From NCBI GenBank assembly GCA_030431255.1, contig JAUIJL010000003.1, positions 434,001 through 498,000 of the forward strand: 64,000 nt of DNA, given 5' to 3'. A program made the translations under genes and the position numbers. The notes beneath the pieces were generated by a model. It searched no databases, had not been told where the DNA came from, and saw only the letters and a program-made list of their open reading frames with translations. Below, piece after piece: positions 1-7,990 of the stretch; the stretch's first letter is position 1; every line of letters starts with the position of its first letter. This stretch comes from Thermoanaerobaculia bacterium (GTDB lineage Bacteria > Acidobacteriota > Thermoanaerobaculia > Multivoradales > J023).

Positions 1-556
1 AGATGTCGAGGCGAAAGGCGTTGATGTCCAGCTGTGCGGCGTGGTCCGGTGCCTTGAACATGTCCAAAAGTGTCGACAGACGTCGATAGAGAGCGCGACA
101 CTCCCGAAGCAATGCCGGCTCATCCTCCAGCTCGCGCAGAATGTCCTGTCGAAATGTGATCGCCTCGACGCTATCCGGAGGGTTCGAGATCGTCGACCAA
201 AGGAATGCGTGGTTGATGGGGAAACGCAAGCCGTCGATCTCAACATGGAACGAGGAGCGAATCAGCTCCGCCAAGAAGAGGTCGTCGGCAAATAGCTCCG
301 GTTGCCAGCGGCCGTCCGACGCGGCGGAAAAGCAGTGGTCCAGCCCCTGGGCGCCCTCCTTACCTAGATACGACAGCTCGAGGAGCCGCTCCACCTGATC
401 AGGGTCCAAGGACAACCGCTGGTCGAGGTGGATGAGGTCGGGAAGGGCGAAGACGGGGGCTCCGGGGCCGGCGACCATAGGGCGGCGTTTTTCTTTGCGA
501 GCCTTCACCCAATCGAGGCTGGGCGATTCGATCTGAGAGCTAGGTATCCATGCCAT
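1..556 (-). CDS. 5' part of a possible MutS-related protein (runs off the window)
   Basis: An open minus-strand frame enters from the left edge. It can start at ATG 556-554 (MAWIPSSQIESP) or at ATG 478-476 (MVAGPGAPVFALPD); the frame is also open upstream of both. The roughly 185 visible residues are leucine- and charge-rich and helical. A stretch around positions 40-170 reads ITFRQDILRELEDEPALL and then RALYRRLSTLLDMF, which resembles the core/lever region of MutS-like proteins just before the ATPase domain. The ATPase domain would lie outside the window, so the family call is tentative. The gene is divergent from the gene starting at 1321, across a long repeat-containing spacer. Confidence 0.5.
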   Translation of the reverse strand, partial: MAWIPSSQIESPSLDWVKARKEKRRPMVAGPGAPVFALPDLIHLDQRLSLDPDQVERLLELSYLGKEGAQGLDHCFSAASDGRWQPELFADDLFLAELIRSSFHVEIDGLRFPINHAFLWSTISNPPDSVEAITFRQDILRELEDEPALLRECRALYRRLSTLLDMFKAPDHAAQLDINAFRLDI

Positions 557-602
557 AGGGCTTTGGACTCCAAAAGGGGCTGAAGGGTTCCACGACCGGT
601 CC

Positions 603-620
603 CCGCACGGGACCGTGCGG
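603..620. repeat. Perfect 8-bp stem hairpin
   Basis: CCGCACGG at 603-610 and CCGTGCGG at 613-620 are perfect inverted repeats separated by only GA. It lies about 50 bases upstream of the first possible start of the left-edge gene, so it could be an operator or a 5'-leader structure. No function can be assigned. Confidence 0.6.
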
Positions 621-723
621 AGGTAGGGAGTCTCTCACAACCCGCTTTCGAGATCCCAGGCTTTGAGGGCTGGGGGCATACGGCGGTGCGGGGCTCGGTA
701 TGCCGAGACAATCGTCGGTCCAA

Positions 724-788
724 GCCGTCGGCTTTGGGTGGAAATGCGGTCGGTGTTGGGTGGAAATGCCGTCGGTTTGGGCGGAAAT
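724..788 (+). repeat. Threefold 21-22 bp tandem repeat
   Basis: Three adjacent degenerate copies of a unit beginning GCSGTCGG and ending GGAAAT occupy 724-745, 746-767 and 768-788 (22, 22 and 21 bases). The array abuts the hairpin at 791-822. It contains no spacer-like unique segments, so it is not CRISPR-like. Confidence 0.8.
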
Positions 789-790
789 GG

Positions 791-822
791 AAACGCCCGT
801 CTGCCGAGGCTGACGGGCGTTT
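791..822. terminator. Terminator-like hairpin in a divergent spacer
   Basis: AAACGCCCGTC (791-801) and GACGGGCGTTT (812-822) form a perfect 11-bp stem with a 10-base loop. The shape fits an intrinsic terminator with a short T run, but neither neighbouring gene ends here because both read away from the spacer. It could end a short untranslated transcript, or simply be a structured repeat. Confidence 0.4.
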
Positions 823-835
823 GTCGGGCGGATGT

Positions 836-926
836 TGGGATGTTACGTATGGGGGGAGATCCGCCTCCTTTTAAGCGCCGGCCAACGTTGCGACTCTGCG
901 GTTTGAGCTCTGTCCGTAACATCCCA
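836..926. repeat. 91-bp segment bounded by a 12-bp inverted repeat
   Basis: TGGGATGTTACG (836-847) is repeated in perfect inverted form as CGTAACATCCCA (915-926). The segment is flanked on both sides by TGT (833-835 and 927-929), which could be a 3-bp target duplication. The size and ends suggest a very small MITE-like element; an extended RNA stem is the alternative. It encodes nothing recognisable. Confidence 0.45.
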
Positions 927-1320
927 TGTTAGCTGAAGCGGGAACGACCGAAGCCGCTCTTGGAGGCAGGATGAGCCGGAACGTTATCTCGGCGCTTATT
1001 GCTCTTGTCGGCGACCTTCGGCGGAGAGCCTTGGGTCCACACTGAGCTTCGATGCAGTGTCAAACTAAGAATAGGGCTTCGTGGGGATTTAGAAAATCCG
1101 TCGGATACTGATGTCGCTGTACGATTTCGTCCTACAAGGTCGCTGCAGATGGCCGTCGTCGGTCGGCCGTGAGAGCCGATCGAATCGCTGTCGAGCTAGG
1201 ATTCGATGGCCAAATCCGGTGAGAGCAGACGGAGGAATGGTTGTCCTCATGGGCTGGACCGGGTCCGCGCCGGATCACTAGAATGGGCTTTCGAAGTTCT
1301 ACCCTCCAGGGAGAAACCTT

Positions 1321-1974
1321 TTGACCCTTACCGCCTCCGAAACGGGGACCTTCATCGAGTTTCCCGATCGCTTGGGTGTGCTCCACCGGCTTCGATCCAT
1401 CGAAGTGTATGAGGTCGGTATGGAGCCGCTTTTTCAGCTGGTCGCCGACCGCCTGGAAAACCAAGCCTATGACCGCTCGGCGTTCGTGTTCATCCTGCTC
1501 GAGCTGATCTACGAGCTGGATCTGGACACCATTACCTTCAGCGATATGTTGGGGCGGCTGGTTTTTGCCTTGACCAAGGATCTCGAGCTCGTGGGTGAGG
1601 CTTTGGAAGCGTTCGCAGAAATTCAGCAGACCCTGGAGCTCAAGCCGGACGCCGAAGCCAATGGAGGCTCAGGGGAGCCGGAAGTCGAGGTCGATCCCTG
1701 GTCCACCTCGGAGCACGAAAAAATCTGGCAAACGACTGTCGATCACGAACGTTTGATGCTCGAGCTGCAGCAGACCCAAAAGCATACATTGGATTGGGGG
1801 CTGGGAGCTCGGCTCTCGATTGAGATGGCCCTGGCTCGGCCCTCGAGGCAGAACGTTCGTCAGACGCTGCGGGACATCTCCAAGCTCAGGCGAGCTCTGA
1901 CCCGATTTGAAGAGCTGCTGCGCGAGTCGGAAGAGCGATTGCTGGAAGCGATCGGTGTCCTAGGACAGGACTGA
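1321..1974 (+). CDS. Hypothetical protein, helical, 217 aa
   Basis: I do not recognise the family. The start is TTG at 1321, supported by AGGGAGA seven bases upstream; an internal ATG at 1420 is the alternative. The protein is acidic and strongly helical. Residues 35-105 form a leucine-rich helical block (IYELDLDTITFSDMLGRLVF). A Gly/Glu/Pro-rich linker follows around 105-125, then a Gln/Glu/Arg-rich coiled-coil-like C-terminal half. There is no signal peptide or membrane segment. It ends six bases before the CPBP protease gene, so the two are probably co-transcribed. Confidence 0.7.
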   Translation: MTLTASETGTFIEFPDRLGVLHRLRSIEVYEVGMEPLFQLVADRLENQAYDRSAFVFILLELIYELDLDTITFSDMLGRLVFALTKDLELVGEALEAFAEIQQTLELKPDAEANGGSGEPEVEVDPWSTSEHEKIWQTTVDHERLMLELQQTQKHTLDWGLGARLSIEMALARPSRQNVRQTLRDISKLRRALTRFEELLRESEERLLEAIGVLGQD

Positions 1975-1979
1975 AGATC

Positions 1980-2972
1980 TTGCGAGAGATTCCGACGGAA
2001 GGGGAGGTTTTTTCAACCACCCTCTACGAGAGATGTCTGTGGGCAGCGCTGCTCTGGCTGATGGTTTCTATGCTCGGTCTACATCTCTTCGGTGCAGCGG
2101 AGGCTCCTTCTGCCTTGCCGGCACCACCGGTGCCAGATGTCGGAGCCGAGGCCCTCGTGGATACCGAGGCGGCGAGCACATGGATTGTGGGCCTCTTGCT
2201 GATCGGCTCGACGTTTTTGGCGTGTTTTGGGTATGCCGCCGCCCAAGGCCTGCTCTCCGCCGCCTATCCGAGCTCCGTCCAGCGCCATGACGAGGTTCAC
2301 AGCGCTTCCCGTTTGCCCTATCTCGAGGTGCTGCTGCTCTTTGTTCTAGGCGGCCAGCTCGTGGGTGTCGGCTCGATCCTGCCGGCGGACATGTCTTCGG
2401 TTTTTTGGCCGTTGTGGTTGAGCCTATGTCTCTTGGTGGTGCCCTTTTGGCCCCTTCGGAGGGGTAAGGACGGGTCCGCTTTGGCTCGGGCGTTGGGCTG
2501 GCACCGGGGCACGGGTTTGCTGCGGGAGCTCGGGTGGGGGATACTTGCGTACATTGCCTCGTTGCCATTGCTGGCCGCGGCTCTGGGCGCGGCGTTTTGG
2601 CTAGCGGCTCGATCCGACTCTCCGCCACATCATCCGGTGAGCGATTGGATTACCTCCGGTGACGAGTCACAGATGGTGGCGACCTTTGTCCTGGCGACCC
2701 TTTGGGCACCTTGGCTGGAAGAGACGGTTTTTCGCGGGGCGTTCTATCATTATCTGAGGGGCAGGCTGGGCATGATCGGCTCGGCGCTCATTTCCGCCCT
2801 AGTGTTCTCAGCGCTACATCCTCAAGGGTTAGCAGCTTTGCCGTTTTTGACGACTCTTGCGTTCATTTTGGCGTGGGTTCGCGAATGGCGAGGGTCCATC
2901 GTGGCTTCTATGACCATGCATTTTATTCACAATAGCATTACACTCTTACTCGCAACTGTATTAATGGGGTGA
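1980..2972 (+). CDS. CPBP family intramembrane (CAAX-type/Abi) glutamic endopeptidase
   Basis: The 330-residue protein is a polytopic membrane protein with about eight hydrophobic segments. It carries the CPBP signature in its last third: EETVFRG (near residue 247), FSALHPQG, and MHFIHNS near the C terminus. These supply the catalytic glutamates, the arginine and the two histidines of the Rce1/Abi fold. Members cleave or bind membrane-associated substrates; the target here is unknown. The start is TTG at 1980, close to the upstream stop; ATG 2061 is a shorter option. Its stop overlaps the GTG of the downstream histidine kinase by four bases, so the two are translationally coupled. Confidence 0.85.
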   Translation: MREIPTEGEVFSTTLYERCLWAALLWLMVSMLGLHLFGAAEAPSALPAPPVPDVGAEALVDTEAASTWIVGLLLIGSTFLACFGYAAAQGLLSAAYPSSVQRHDEVHSASRLPYLEVLLLFVLGGQLVGVGSILPADMSSVFWPLWLSLCLLVVPFWPLRRGKDGSALARALGWHRGTGLLRELGWGILAYIASLPLLAAALGAAFWLAARSDSPPHHPVSDWITSGDESQMVATFVLATLWAPWLEETVFRGAFYHYLRGRLGMIGSALISALVFSALHPQGLAALPFLTTLAFILAWVREWRGSIVASMTMHFIHNSITLLLATVLMG

Positions 2973-5947
2973 CGTCAAGTCGCCGAGGGTCTTCGAAGAT
3001 GTGGTCCACATTGGCAAAAGATTCGAGCTTTCTGGCTCTAGCCGTGGTCATGCCGGTCGTTCTGATCGGTGTCGCGGTGAGCGGAGCCTCGAGCGCTCCG
3101 CCTGCTCTGTGGACTCTGATTTTCCTGGCCCTGGTGACGTTCGGATACGCCAGAGGCGTGGGGGCTCTGCATTCCGTGAGGGAGCGGGCTTTTTGGACCC
3201 ACTGGACGCTCGCCTTCGCCATTTGGACGCTCGCGGTTTTGCTCGAGCTGGTGTTGGAGGTGGTCTATGGACCCGAGCAGGCCACGAGGCAATATCCCGC
3301 CGGGGTCTGGATCGATGCCCTCCGGCTATTGGGCTTCGTACCGATCTTCCTAGCCCTTGATTTGCGTCCCCACCGCGGTGACGACGGCAATCGACCCGGT
3401 CTGGTTCGCCAGCTCCAGCTGGCAGGATTTCTGCTCATGCTGGTCGGTTTGGCGCTCTATGGTTTGGCGTTGCCGGCAGCGATCGATTCTTCAGCCCGCA
3501 TGTCCAATCGCGCGTTTTTGGTGGTTGGGGTTTTCCTCGGGCTCTTTTTCGGCTGGATGGCGAGCCAGCGTAGCGCCCATCGATGGCGGGTGATCTACGG
3601 CCTCCTGGCGGCAGGATTTGCGGTGCAGGTGGTCGGAGGGCTGGTGTCTCCACCCGTTGCCGGTTGGCTGGCTGCGCTGTCTTGGCTTCCGTTCCTCGCC
3701 GCCGCCCGATCTCGTCTGCTGCCGGCCGCCGGACCCCAGCATGAGCCGCCGGCGGCTCGTTGGGTGTTGCGATTCGACATGCCGCTGGTCATCACGCTGG
3801 CCATCTTGCCGGCGATTCACTTGGTGCTGATCACCTTCATGCCGGCGCCGGGCCCCCTTCAGCAGGCTCGCGGCAGCCTGGTGCTGCTGTCGATTTTAGT
3901 GCTCGGTCCGTTGGCGTTCATCGAGCACAGCCGGCTGAGGAAGCGCAGCTCTTTTTTGGAGCGGGAACAGGCGCGAGCCGCGGAAGAAATGCTCGATCGG
4001 AGCATGTTCCTCGACTCCTTGATCGAGCACAGCCCGCTGGCCATCGTCGTGCTCGACCCCGATCACCGGGTGCGTATCTGCAATCCCGCCTTCGAAAAGC
4101 TTTTTCAATGGGATCGCGACGAGGTCGTCGGCACCACTTTGGACCGCATGATCTCCACCTCGCAGAAACGACGGGAAGCCAGCGACTACACGGAGCTGGT
4201 GCTCGAGGGGCGGACGGTCCACGACACCACTCGTCGGCTGAGGAAAGACGGCACCGAGCTGGACGTGGAGCTCTATGGCGTTCCCCTGATGCGGGGCGGC
4301 GAGCTGATCGGGATCTTCGCCATTTATCAGGACGTCACCGACCGCGTTCGCGCCGAGCAGGCCCTGCGCGAGAGCGAGGAGCGTTTCCGCCGACTCTCCG
4401 ACGCGACCTTCGAAGGTATCGTGGTGTCCGACGGCGAAGAGATTTTGGACTGTAACGAGCAATACGCACGTATGTTGCAGCTCGAGGTCGAAAGCGTCGT
4501 GGGGAGACCCCTATTGGATTTCGTCGCGCCCGACGACCGACAGCTGGTTCAGTCCTACATCGACGACGCCTATGAGGAGCCCTATGAGCATCGTGCTTTG
4601 CGAGCGGACAACTCGGAGCTGATCGTCGAGGTCCACGGTCGATCCCTGCCCATGGGTGGACGGACCGTGCGGGTCACCGCGGTCCGGGATATGACCGACA
4701 ATCGTCGCTTTGAGGAAGAGGTCCGACAAAGCCAAAAAATGGAGGCCGTCGGTCGTTTGGCGGGTGGAATCGCCCACGATTTCAACAACCTGCTGACCGT
4801 GATCAAAGGATACGGCCAGCTGCTGACCATGCAGATCACCGAGCCCAAGCTGAGAGGTTTGGTGGAGGAGATCCTGCAAGCCTCAGAGCGGGCATCCTTG
4901 ATGACCCAACGTTTGCTCGCCTTTGGACGCAAGCAGTCGGTCCAGAGCGAAACCCTGGATCTGAACCAGGTGATCGCCGGAATGGAGAAGATCCTCCGAC
5001 GTCTGATCCGCGCCGATATCGATATCGACCTGCATTTGTCGAAAGGGCTCGGCAAGATTCGGGCGGATCCGAGCCAAGTCGAGCAGGTGATCCTGAATCT
5101 GGTCATCAACGCAGGCGACGCCATGCCCAAGGGCGGCATCCTGTCGATCGAGAGCTCCGATGTGGAGCTGACCGAGGACGATGCCCGCGAGGGTTATACC
5201 TCCGCTGGATCCTTTGTCTGCCTGCGGGTCAGCGATACCGGCATGGGCATGGACGAAGCCACGTTGGCCCAGGTCTTCGAGCCGTTCTTTACCACCAAGG
5301 AAAAAGGCAAGGGCACCGGCCTCGGCCTGGCTACGGTTTACGCCATCATCAAGCAGAGCAGTGGCTCGATCGATGTCGAGAGCAAGGTCGGCAGGGGGAC
5401 CACGTTCCGCATCTACTTCCCACGGGTGCCCGACGTCATGACCGGGGACTCGATGGATGCCCCCTCTGCCCGCACCAACCTGCCGCGTAGTGAAGGTGAG
5501 ACCGTGTTGGTGGTGGAGGACGAGCCCGGTGTGCGGGCGCTGGCGGTGGAGTTCCTGGAGCTGCACGGCTACCGCGTCATCGAAGCCAGGGATGGACGAG
5601 AGGGTTTGGAGTGGATCGAGGTCATGGGTGACGCCATCGACTTGGTGCTTTCGGATGTGGTGATGCCGAATATGAACGGACCGGAGATGGTGGCCCATCT
5701 TCATCGTCGGCATCCTGACGCCAAGGTCCTTTATATGTCGGGATATACCGATGAGGTCTTGGGTCAGCACCACCCGATGCTCACGCGCTTGCTGGTGCAA
5801 AAGCCCTTCAGCGTCGAGGAGCTGGTGCTCAAAGTTCGAGAGGTTCTGGACGGCGGACGCGCCCCGGAGGACGATGCCGACGAGGCCCTGGAGCCGGAGT
5901 CCATCCACGCCGATACCTCTGGAGACGACGATCAAGCCCAGGCCTGA
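2969..5947 (+). CDS. Membrane-bound hybrid histidine kinase with two PAS domains and a receiver
   Basis: The protein has 992 residues. The N terminus (about 10-325) is a set of hydrophobic helices forming an integral-membrane sensor, followed by a short coiled coil. PAS domain 1 starts near residue 340 and PAS domain 2 near 467. An NtrB-type dimerisation motif, [11 protein letters not shown], has its phospho-accepting His at about residue 603. The HATPase domain shows the N box ([14 protein letters not shown]) and G boxes (DTGMGM, GTGLGLA). A C-terminal receiver (from about 845) has its phospho-acceptor Asp at about 896 ([12 protein letters not shown]). The GTG start overlaps the upstream stop; ATG 2999 would also leave a complete sensor. 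No output regulator is adjacent. The ligand is unknown. Confidence 0.93.
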   Translation: MTSSRRGSSKMWSTLAKDSSFLALAVVMPVVLIGVAVSGASSAPPALWTLIFLALVTFGYARGVGALHSVRERAFWTHWTLAFAIWTLAVLLELVLEVVYGPEQATRQYPAGVWIDALRLLGFVPIFLALDLRPHRGDDGNRPGLVRQLQLAGFLLMLVGLALYGLALPAAIDSSARMSNRAFLVVGVFLGLFFGWMASQRSAHRWRVIYGLLAAGFAVQVVGGLVSPPVAGWLAALSWLPFLAAARSRLLPAAGPQHEPPAARWVLRFDMPLVITLAILPAIHLVLITFMPAPGPLQQARGSLVLLSILVLGPLAFIEHSRLRKRSSFLEREQARAAEEMLDRSMFLDSLIEHSPLAIVVLDPDHRVRICNPAFEKLFQWDRDEVVGTTLDRMISTSQKRREASDYTELVLEGRTVHDTTRRLRKDGTELDVELYGVPLMRGGELIGIFAIYQDVTDRVRAEQALRESEERFRRLSDATFEGIVVSDGEEILDCNEQYARMLQLEVESVVGRPLLDFVAPDDRQLVQSYIDDAYEEPYEHRALRADNSELIVEVHGRSLPMGGRTVRVTAVRDMTDNRRFEEEVRQSQKMEAVGRLAGGIAHDFNNLLTVIKGYGQLLTMQITEPKLRGLVEEILQASERASLMTQRLLAFGRKQSVQSETLDLNQVIAGMEKILRRLIRADIDIDLHLSKGLGKIRADPSQVEQVILNLVINAGDAMPKGGILSIESSDVELTEDDAREGYTSAGSFVCLRVSDTGMGMDEATLAQVFEPFFTTKEKGKGTGLGLATVYAIIKQSSGSIDVESKVGRGTTFRIYFPRVPDVMTGDSMDAPSARTNLPRSEGETVLVVEDEPGVRALAVEFLELHGYRVIEARDGREGLEWIEVMGDAIDLVLSDVVMPNMNGPEMVAHLHRRHPDAKVLYMSGYTDEVLGQHHPMLTRLLVQKPFSVEELVLKVREVLDGGRAPEDDADEALEPESIHADTSGDDDQAQA

Positions 5948-5990
5948 GGCCCCACTATTCGCGACCCCACAGACTTGATACATTGCGCCC

Positions 5991-6362
5991 ATGCTCGAGC
6001 TGCTCTGGGTAGGTTTTGGCGGATTTGTAGGGGCGATCTCTCGCTTCGTGTTGTCGAATTGGGTTCAGGATCAGCACGGCGGAGACTTTCCCGTCGGTAC
6101 GTTGGCCGTGAATTCCTTGGGATGTTTCGCCCTCGGCCTGCTGATGGCCTCCCTGGATCGAGGCTGGTTGGGACCCCAGGCTCGATATCTGCTAGGGGTT
6201 GGCGTGCTCGGAGCGCTGACCACCTTTTCCACTTTTAGCTGGGACACCTTGGATCTCATGCGCTCCGGCTCAACCGGTTTGGCGTTGGTCAACGTGTTGG
6301 GCAATGTGGTGATCGGCTTGGCCGCGGTTTCCGTGGGCTGTTGGCTAGGGCGATCCCTTTGA
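5991..6362 (+). CDS. crcB: Fluoride ion channel/exporter CrcB (FluC)
   Basis: This 123-residue protein has four transmembrane helices, the normal size for CrcB/Fluc, which works as an antiparallel dimer expelling fluoride across the inner membrane. The conserved signatures are present: GGFVGAISRF near the N terminus, GTLAVNSLGCFALG in the second helix and GALTTFSTFSWD in the third, the last holding the polar track and the sodium-site glycine/threonine region. It lies 43 bases after the histidine kinase. That gap is too short for a fluoride riboswitch and none is visible, so expression probably comes from the upstream operon. Confidence 0.95.
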   Translation: MLELLWVGFGGFVGAISRFVLSNWVQDQHGGDFPVGTLAVNSLGCFALGLLMASLDRGWLGPQARYLLGVGVLGALTTFSTFSWDTLDLMRSGSTGLALVNVLGNVVIGLAAVSVGCWLGRSL

Positions 6363-6442
6363 TCTGATGGGTTCGACTCTATTGCTCTTCGTGCACTGTG
6401 TTTGGAATTGTCTTTGGTTTTCGACCTCTCAAAGGATGTCCT

Positions 6443-6925
6443 ATGCGTCACCTCACAACATCCCTAGTTGTATTGGCATTCGTCTGCGTTTGCTGCATGA
6501 CCTCACCCCTGCGAGCGGAGGAGGGCGTGGGATACGACCCCTCCGCGGATCCCTTTGCCGATTTACAGGCCGCGCAAAAAGTCGCCGCCGCCGAGCATAA
6601 GAACATCTTGCTGAAAGTCGGCGGCAACTGGTGCTCCTGGTGCCGGATGATGGAGCGGTTCATCGGTGAGAACAAAGATCTGGAAAAAGCCCTCGATGCC
6701 GCTTTCGTCTCCATCAAGGTGAGCTATTCCGACGAAAATAAGAACGAGCGCTTTCTGGCGGACTACCCACCGGTGCCCGGCTACCCCCATCTCTTCGTGC
6801 TCAACGCCTCGGGGGAGCTGTTGCACAGCCAAGATACGGCTGAGCTCGAATCCGGACGCGGATACTCGAAGGAGGCCTTCCTCGACTTGATCAAGACGTG
6901 GGCGCCCAAGGGAGACGAATCGTGA
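6443..6925 (+). CDS. Exported thioredoxin-fold protein (CxxC)
   Basis: ATG 6443 is chosen because AAAGGA lies seven bases upstream and it opens directly into a signal peptide (MRHLTTSLVVLAFVCVCC). The frame is open back to 6398. The mature part is a DUF255/thioredoxin_7-like domain: GNWCSWCRMMERF supplies the CxxC pair, and the cis-proline region reads VPGYPHLFVLN. It is probably a periplasmic disulfide reductase or oxidase, about 160 residues before processing. Its stop overlaps the GTG of the asparaginase lipoprotein gene (GTGA), and a larger thioredoxin-like protein follows at 7991, so the three genes look like one envelope-associated operon. Confidence 0.88.
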   Translation: MRHLTTSLVVLAFVCVCCMTSPLRAEEGVGYDPSADPFADLQAAQKVAAAEHKNILLKVGGNWCSWCRMMERFIGENKDLEKALDAAFVSIKVSYSDENKNERFLADYPPVPGYPHLFVLNASGELLHSQDTAELESGRGYSKEAFLDLIKTWAPKGDES

Positions 6926-7974
6926 GCCGTCTCAGCAACCTCCAGTGGATTCAAATGGCAATGGTCGTGTGCTTGGTAGCTCTGTCCTTGGGCTGTGGCG
7001 GGACGGGAGCCGAAGAGAGCCCGGATCCCTCGGATCCGGCGAGCGAAGCGGCGGCGAAGGCGCCACGTCCGGAGTTTGCGTTGGCCATCCATGGGGGGGC
7101 CGGGGTCATCTCCAAGGATATGGAGCCTGAGAAGATCGCCGAATACGAAGCAGCTCTTGAGCGGGCGTTGGCCCACGGTCGAGATCGTCTGGCGGAAGGG
7201 GCCGCGGCCTTGGACGTGGTCGAGGAGGTGGTGGTGCTACTGGAGGACGATCCCCTCTTCAACGCGGGAAAAGGCGCGGTCTTCACCCACGATGGACGCA
7301 ATGAGCTGGACGCGGCGATCATGGATGGGCGAGATCTGTCCTGCGGCGCGGTAGCACGGGTGACGACGATCAAGAACCCCATCCGGTTGGCCCGCGGGGT
7401 GATGGAGCAATCCAAACACGTCTTCATGGTGGGAGACGGCGCGGAGGCCTTTGCCGACGGGCTCGGCTTGGAGCGGGTGGAGTCGGATTATTACTTCACC
7501 CAACGTCGTTACGACTCCCTACAGAAGGCCATCGAAAAAGAAAAACAAGCAGAAGAGCACGGAGACCAACACGGCACCGTCGGCTGCGTGGCCATGGACA
7601 AGGACGGCAACTTGGCGGCGGCCACCTCGACGGGAGGCATGACCAACAAACGCTTCGGGCGAATCGGTGATGTACCGGTGATCGGCGCGGGCACTTACGC
7701 CAATAATGAGACGGTCGCGGTTTCGTGCACCGGCCGTGGAGAGGAATTTATCCGGCACAACGTCGCCCACTCCGTGTCGGCGATGATGGAGCACAAAGGC
7801 TCGAGTCTCCAAGAGGCGGCGAAGGCGGTGATCCACGGCAAGCTGGCCAAAGACGACGGAGGTTTGATCGCGGTCGGGGCCGACGGCTCCATCGCTTTGG
7901 TGTTCAATTCCTCGGGCATGTTCCGAGGCGCCGCCGACTCCTCCGGGCGGTTCGAAGTCGCCATCTGGGAGTAG
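6922..7974 (+). CDS. Isoaspartyl peptidase / L-asparaginase family lipoprotein
   Basis: This Ntn-hydrolase precursor is expected to self-cleave before a threonine, here in the GTVGCVAMD segment, giving alpha and beta subunits that hydrolyse isoaspartyl peptides or asparagine. It shows the family's IHGGAGV start motif, the GKGAVF segment, the post-cleavage loop [10 protein letters not shown] and GAGTYA. GTG 6922 is preferred because it has GGGAGA upstream and overlaps the previous stop. The product then begins with a signal peptide ending in a lipobox (LSLGC, cysteine near residue 25), so the enzyme is membrane-anchored, unlike the cytosolic IaaA type. Confidence 0.92.
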   Translation: MSRLSNLQWIQMAMVVCLVALSLGCGGTGAEESPDPSDPASEAAAKAPRPEFALAIHGGAGVISKDMEPEKIAEYEAALERALAHGRDRLAEGAAALDVVEEVVVLLEDDPLFNAGKGAVFTHDGRNELDAAIMDGRDLSCGAVARVTTIKNPIRLARGVMEQSKHVFMVGDGAEAFADGLGLERVESDYYFTQRRYDSLQKAIEKEKQAEEHGDQHGTVGCVAMDKDGNLAAATSTGGMTNKRFGRIGDVPVIGAGTYANNETVAVSCTGRGEEFIRHNVAHSVSAMMEHKGSSLQEAAKAVIHGKLAKDDGGLIAVGADGSIALVFNSSGMFRGAADSSGRFEVAIWE

Positions 7975-7990
7975 ATCGTGGGAGGTGGAC

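Larger units (their letters stand above)
557..1320. other. Long divergent spacer without a convincing gene
   Basis: About 760 bases separate the minus-strand gene at the left edge from the plus-strand gene at 1321. Short open frames exist on both strands, but none has coding-like composition together with a ribosome binding site. The spacer holds a perfect hairpin (603-620), a threefold 21-22 bp tandem repeat (724-788), an 11-bp stem hairpin (791-822) and a 12-bp inverted repeat bounding a 91-bp segment (836-926). From 930 to 1300 I see nothing clear apart from the ribosome binding site AGGGAGA just before 1321. Confidence 0.6.

Noticed and set aside
5948-5990. Fluoride riboswitch before crcB
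   Set aside because: Only 43 bases separate the kinase stop and crcB, and they show no riboswitch-like structure.
4883-5992. 369-codon minus-strand open frame inside the hybrid kinase
   Set aside because: It is antisense to conserved HATPase and receiver motifs, so it is a shadow.
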